Below, in pieces: positions 43,442-44,343 of a DNA stretch of 44,343 nt (position 1 is the first letter of the stretch; each line of letters starts with the position of its first letter). The position numbers and the translations under genes are program-made. The stretch comes from Eimeria necatrix. Its lineage: Eukaryota; Apicomplexa; Conoidasida; Eucoccidiorida; Eimeriidae. The notes below the pieces were generated by a model. It was not told the DNA's origin. It worked only from the letters and a program-made list of their open reading frames with translations, and made no database searches. The stretch is taken from assembly GCF_000499385.1 (NCBI RefSeq), contig NW_013653209.1:1-44343 (forward strand). The letters are read 5' to 3'.

Positions 43442-43582
43442 GTTCAATGGCGATCATTTGCAAATCAAATTCAAAACTTGAATGTTCTGTTCAAAGTTGA
43501 AGTCCTAAAGCCTCATAGCCGCAACTTCTTAGATTTCCAGCCTCTGTAGAAGTGATCTTCTTTTCCCTTAACCTCCACTTCC

Positions 43583-43626
43583 CAAACCCTAAACCCTAAA
43601 CCCTAAACCCTAAACCCTAACCCCTA
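43583..43626 (+). repeat. Telomere-like (CCCTAAA)n array, inverted
   Basis: Five to six AAACCCT units in the opposite orientation to 43401-43441, about 140 bp away, ending in a degenerate CCCTAACCCCTA. Confidence 0.95.
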
Positions 43627-43697
43627 GGCTGCTAGTTCTGCGGGCCTTTTGCAGCCAACTTGGCCTTGAAAAGGCCACAAAAAGCCTTAATAAACGA

Positions 43698-43775
43698 ACT
43701 AGGGTTTAGAATTAGGGTTTAGCGATTTGGGGGCCCCTAAACCCTTTCTTGACAACTCCGACTCTCGGGCTAAAC
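43698..43775. repeat. Degenerate telomere-like units
   Basis: Scattered single copies: CTAGGGTTTAG, TTAGGGTTTAGCG, CCTAAACCC and GCTAAACCC, in both orientations. Confidence 0.75.
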
Positions 43776-43817
43776 CCTCGGTGGGGGCCCCAAAGGCCGT
43801 TTGCTTTTACTAATAAG

Positions 43818-43877
43818 CTGCTGCAGCAGCTGCTGCTGCTGCAGCTGCAGCAGCAGCAGCAGCAGCGGCTGCTGCTA
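43818..43877. repeat. CTG/CAG inverted runs
   Basis: CTGCTGCAGCAGCTGCTG followed by a CAG run and a CTG stretch, giving a self-complementary block. Single CTG runs also occur at 44111-44175. Confidence 0.8.
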
Positions 43878-44272
43878 TAGAGGCAGGCCGCTGCTGCTGC
43901 AACAAAATGCCAAATTCCATTTTTTGGACTTTTTGATTTAAAATAAAATAAATAAAAAAGAAAGTCTCTGCTGTTGAGTTCTTGAAGAGCAGCAAAAATG
44001 TGAGTGAAGGAATGGGAGAGTCTGATGAGTTTTTTCTTTTTAATTTAAAAGATTTATTTATTTTTAATTTTGGAGAATTGTTTTGCTAATTGGAAACGTG
44101 TTCTTTGCCGTGCTGCTGCAGCTGCTGCTGCTGCCGTTGCCGCTGCTGCTGCTGCTGCTGCACTTCTGCAGCTGCAGCAAGTCAACAAAGAAGGAAAACT
44201 ACAGCAGCAGATGGATAAGAAAGGAAAAAGAGAAGCAGCGATTAGGGCCAGCCAAAACTCAATAAAAAAGTG

Positions 44273-44279
44273 ACACAAA

Positions 44280-44342
<63 letters not shown>

Positions 44343-44343
44343 A
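44273..44343. repeat. (AAAT)n microsatellite at window end
   Basis: Seventeen or so uninterrupted TAAA units running to the last base of the window, so the true array may be longer. Confidence 0.97.

Overview
The window looks like nuclear DNA of a coccidian apicomplexan, most probably Eimeria. The reasons are CAG/CTG trinucleotide runs on both strands, read as poly-Gln, poly-Ala, poly-Ser or poly-Leu according to frame; short GT-AG introns; TTTAGGG telomere-like arrays inside the sequence; and repeat-poor blocks alternating with repeat-choked blocks. The call rests on pattern recognition, not on a search.

Layout. 1-4834 is repeat-poor and shows no gene. 4835-7562 (-) is an eight-exon gene for an RNase PH-fold exosome ring subunit, best match Rrp42. 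8842-11696 (+) is a three-exon poly-Gln protein with two C-terminal KH domains. 11697-15280 is again gene-poor, with one decayed tandem duplication. 15281-18142 (-) is a long single ORF that I read as a Pcf11-like 3'-end processing factor. 18610-20375 (+) is a clear five-exon UFC1, the E2 of the UFM1 pathway. 22172-26990 (+) is a four-exon nucleotidyltransferase of the Cid1/TUTase (non-canonical poly(A) polymerase) class. 28259-29503 (-) is an unrecognised basic, probably nuclear, protein. 29504-33389 is gene-poor.

From 33390 the sequence becomes very repeat-rich. 33390-37915 (+) is a six-exon neutral-sphingomyelinase-like EEP-fold enzyme whose introns are largely minisatellite and CTG repeat. 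40236-42268 (-) is a GTPase best matched to the beta subunit of the SRP receptor, again with repeat-filled introns and an unresolved 3' end. Around and between these lie a 23-bp GTACAC minisatellite, TGCATGC arrays, GGGGCCCC arrays, AT-rich runs, two inverted telomere-like arrays and a terminal (TAAA)n run.

The gene models were built by hand from splice phase plus family similarity. They show that several reported ORFs are single exons of larger genes. Functionally the recognised genes are eukaryotic housekeeping: RNA decay and processing (Rrp42, KH protein, Pcf11-like, TUTase), ER-linked functions (UFC1, SRP receptor beta) and lipid signalling (sphingomyelinase-like). They do not form an operon. 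The unusual features are how repeats occupy introns and split domains, a Glu in place of the third catalytic Asp of the TUTase, and a likely GC-AG intron lying in a tandem duplication.
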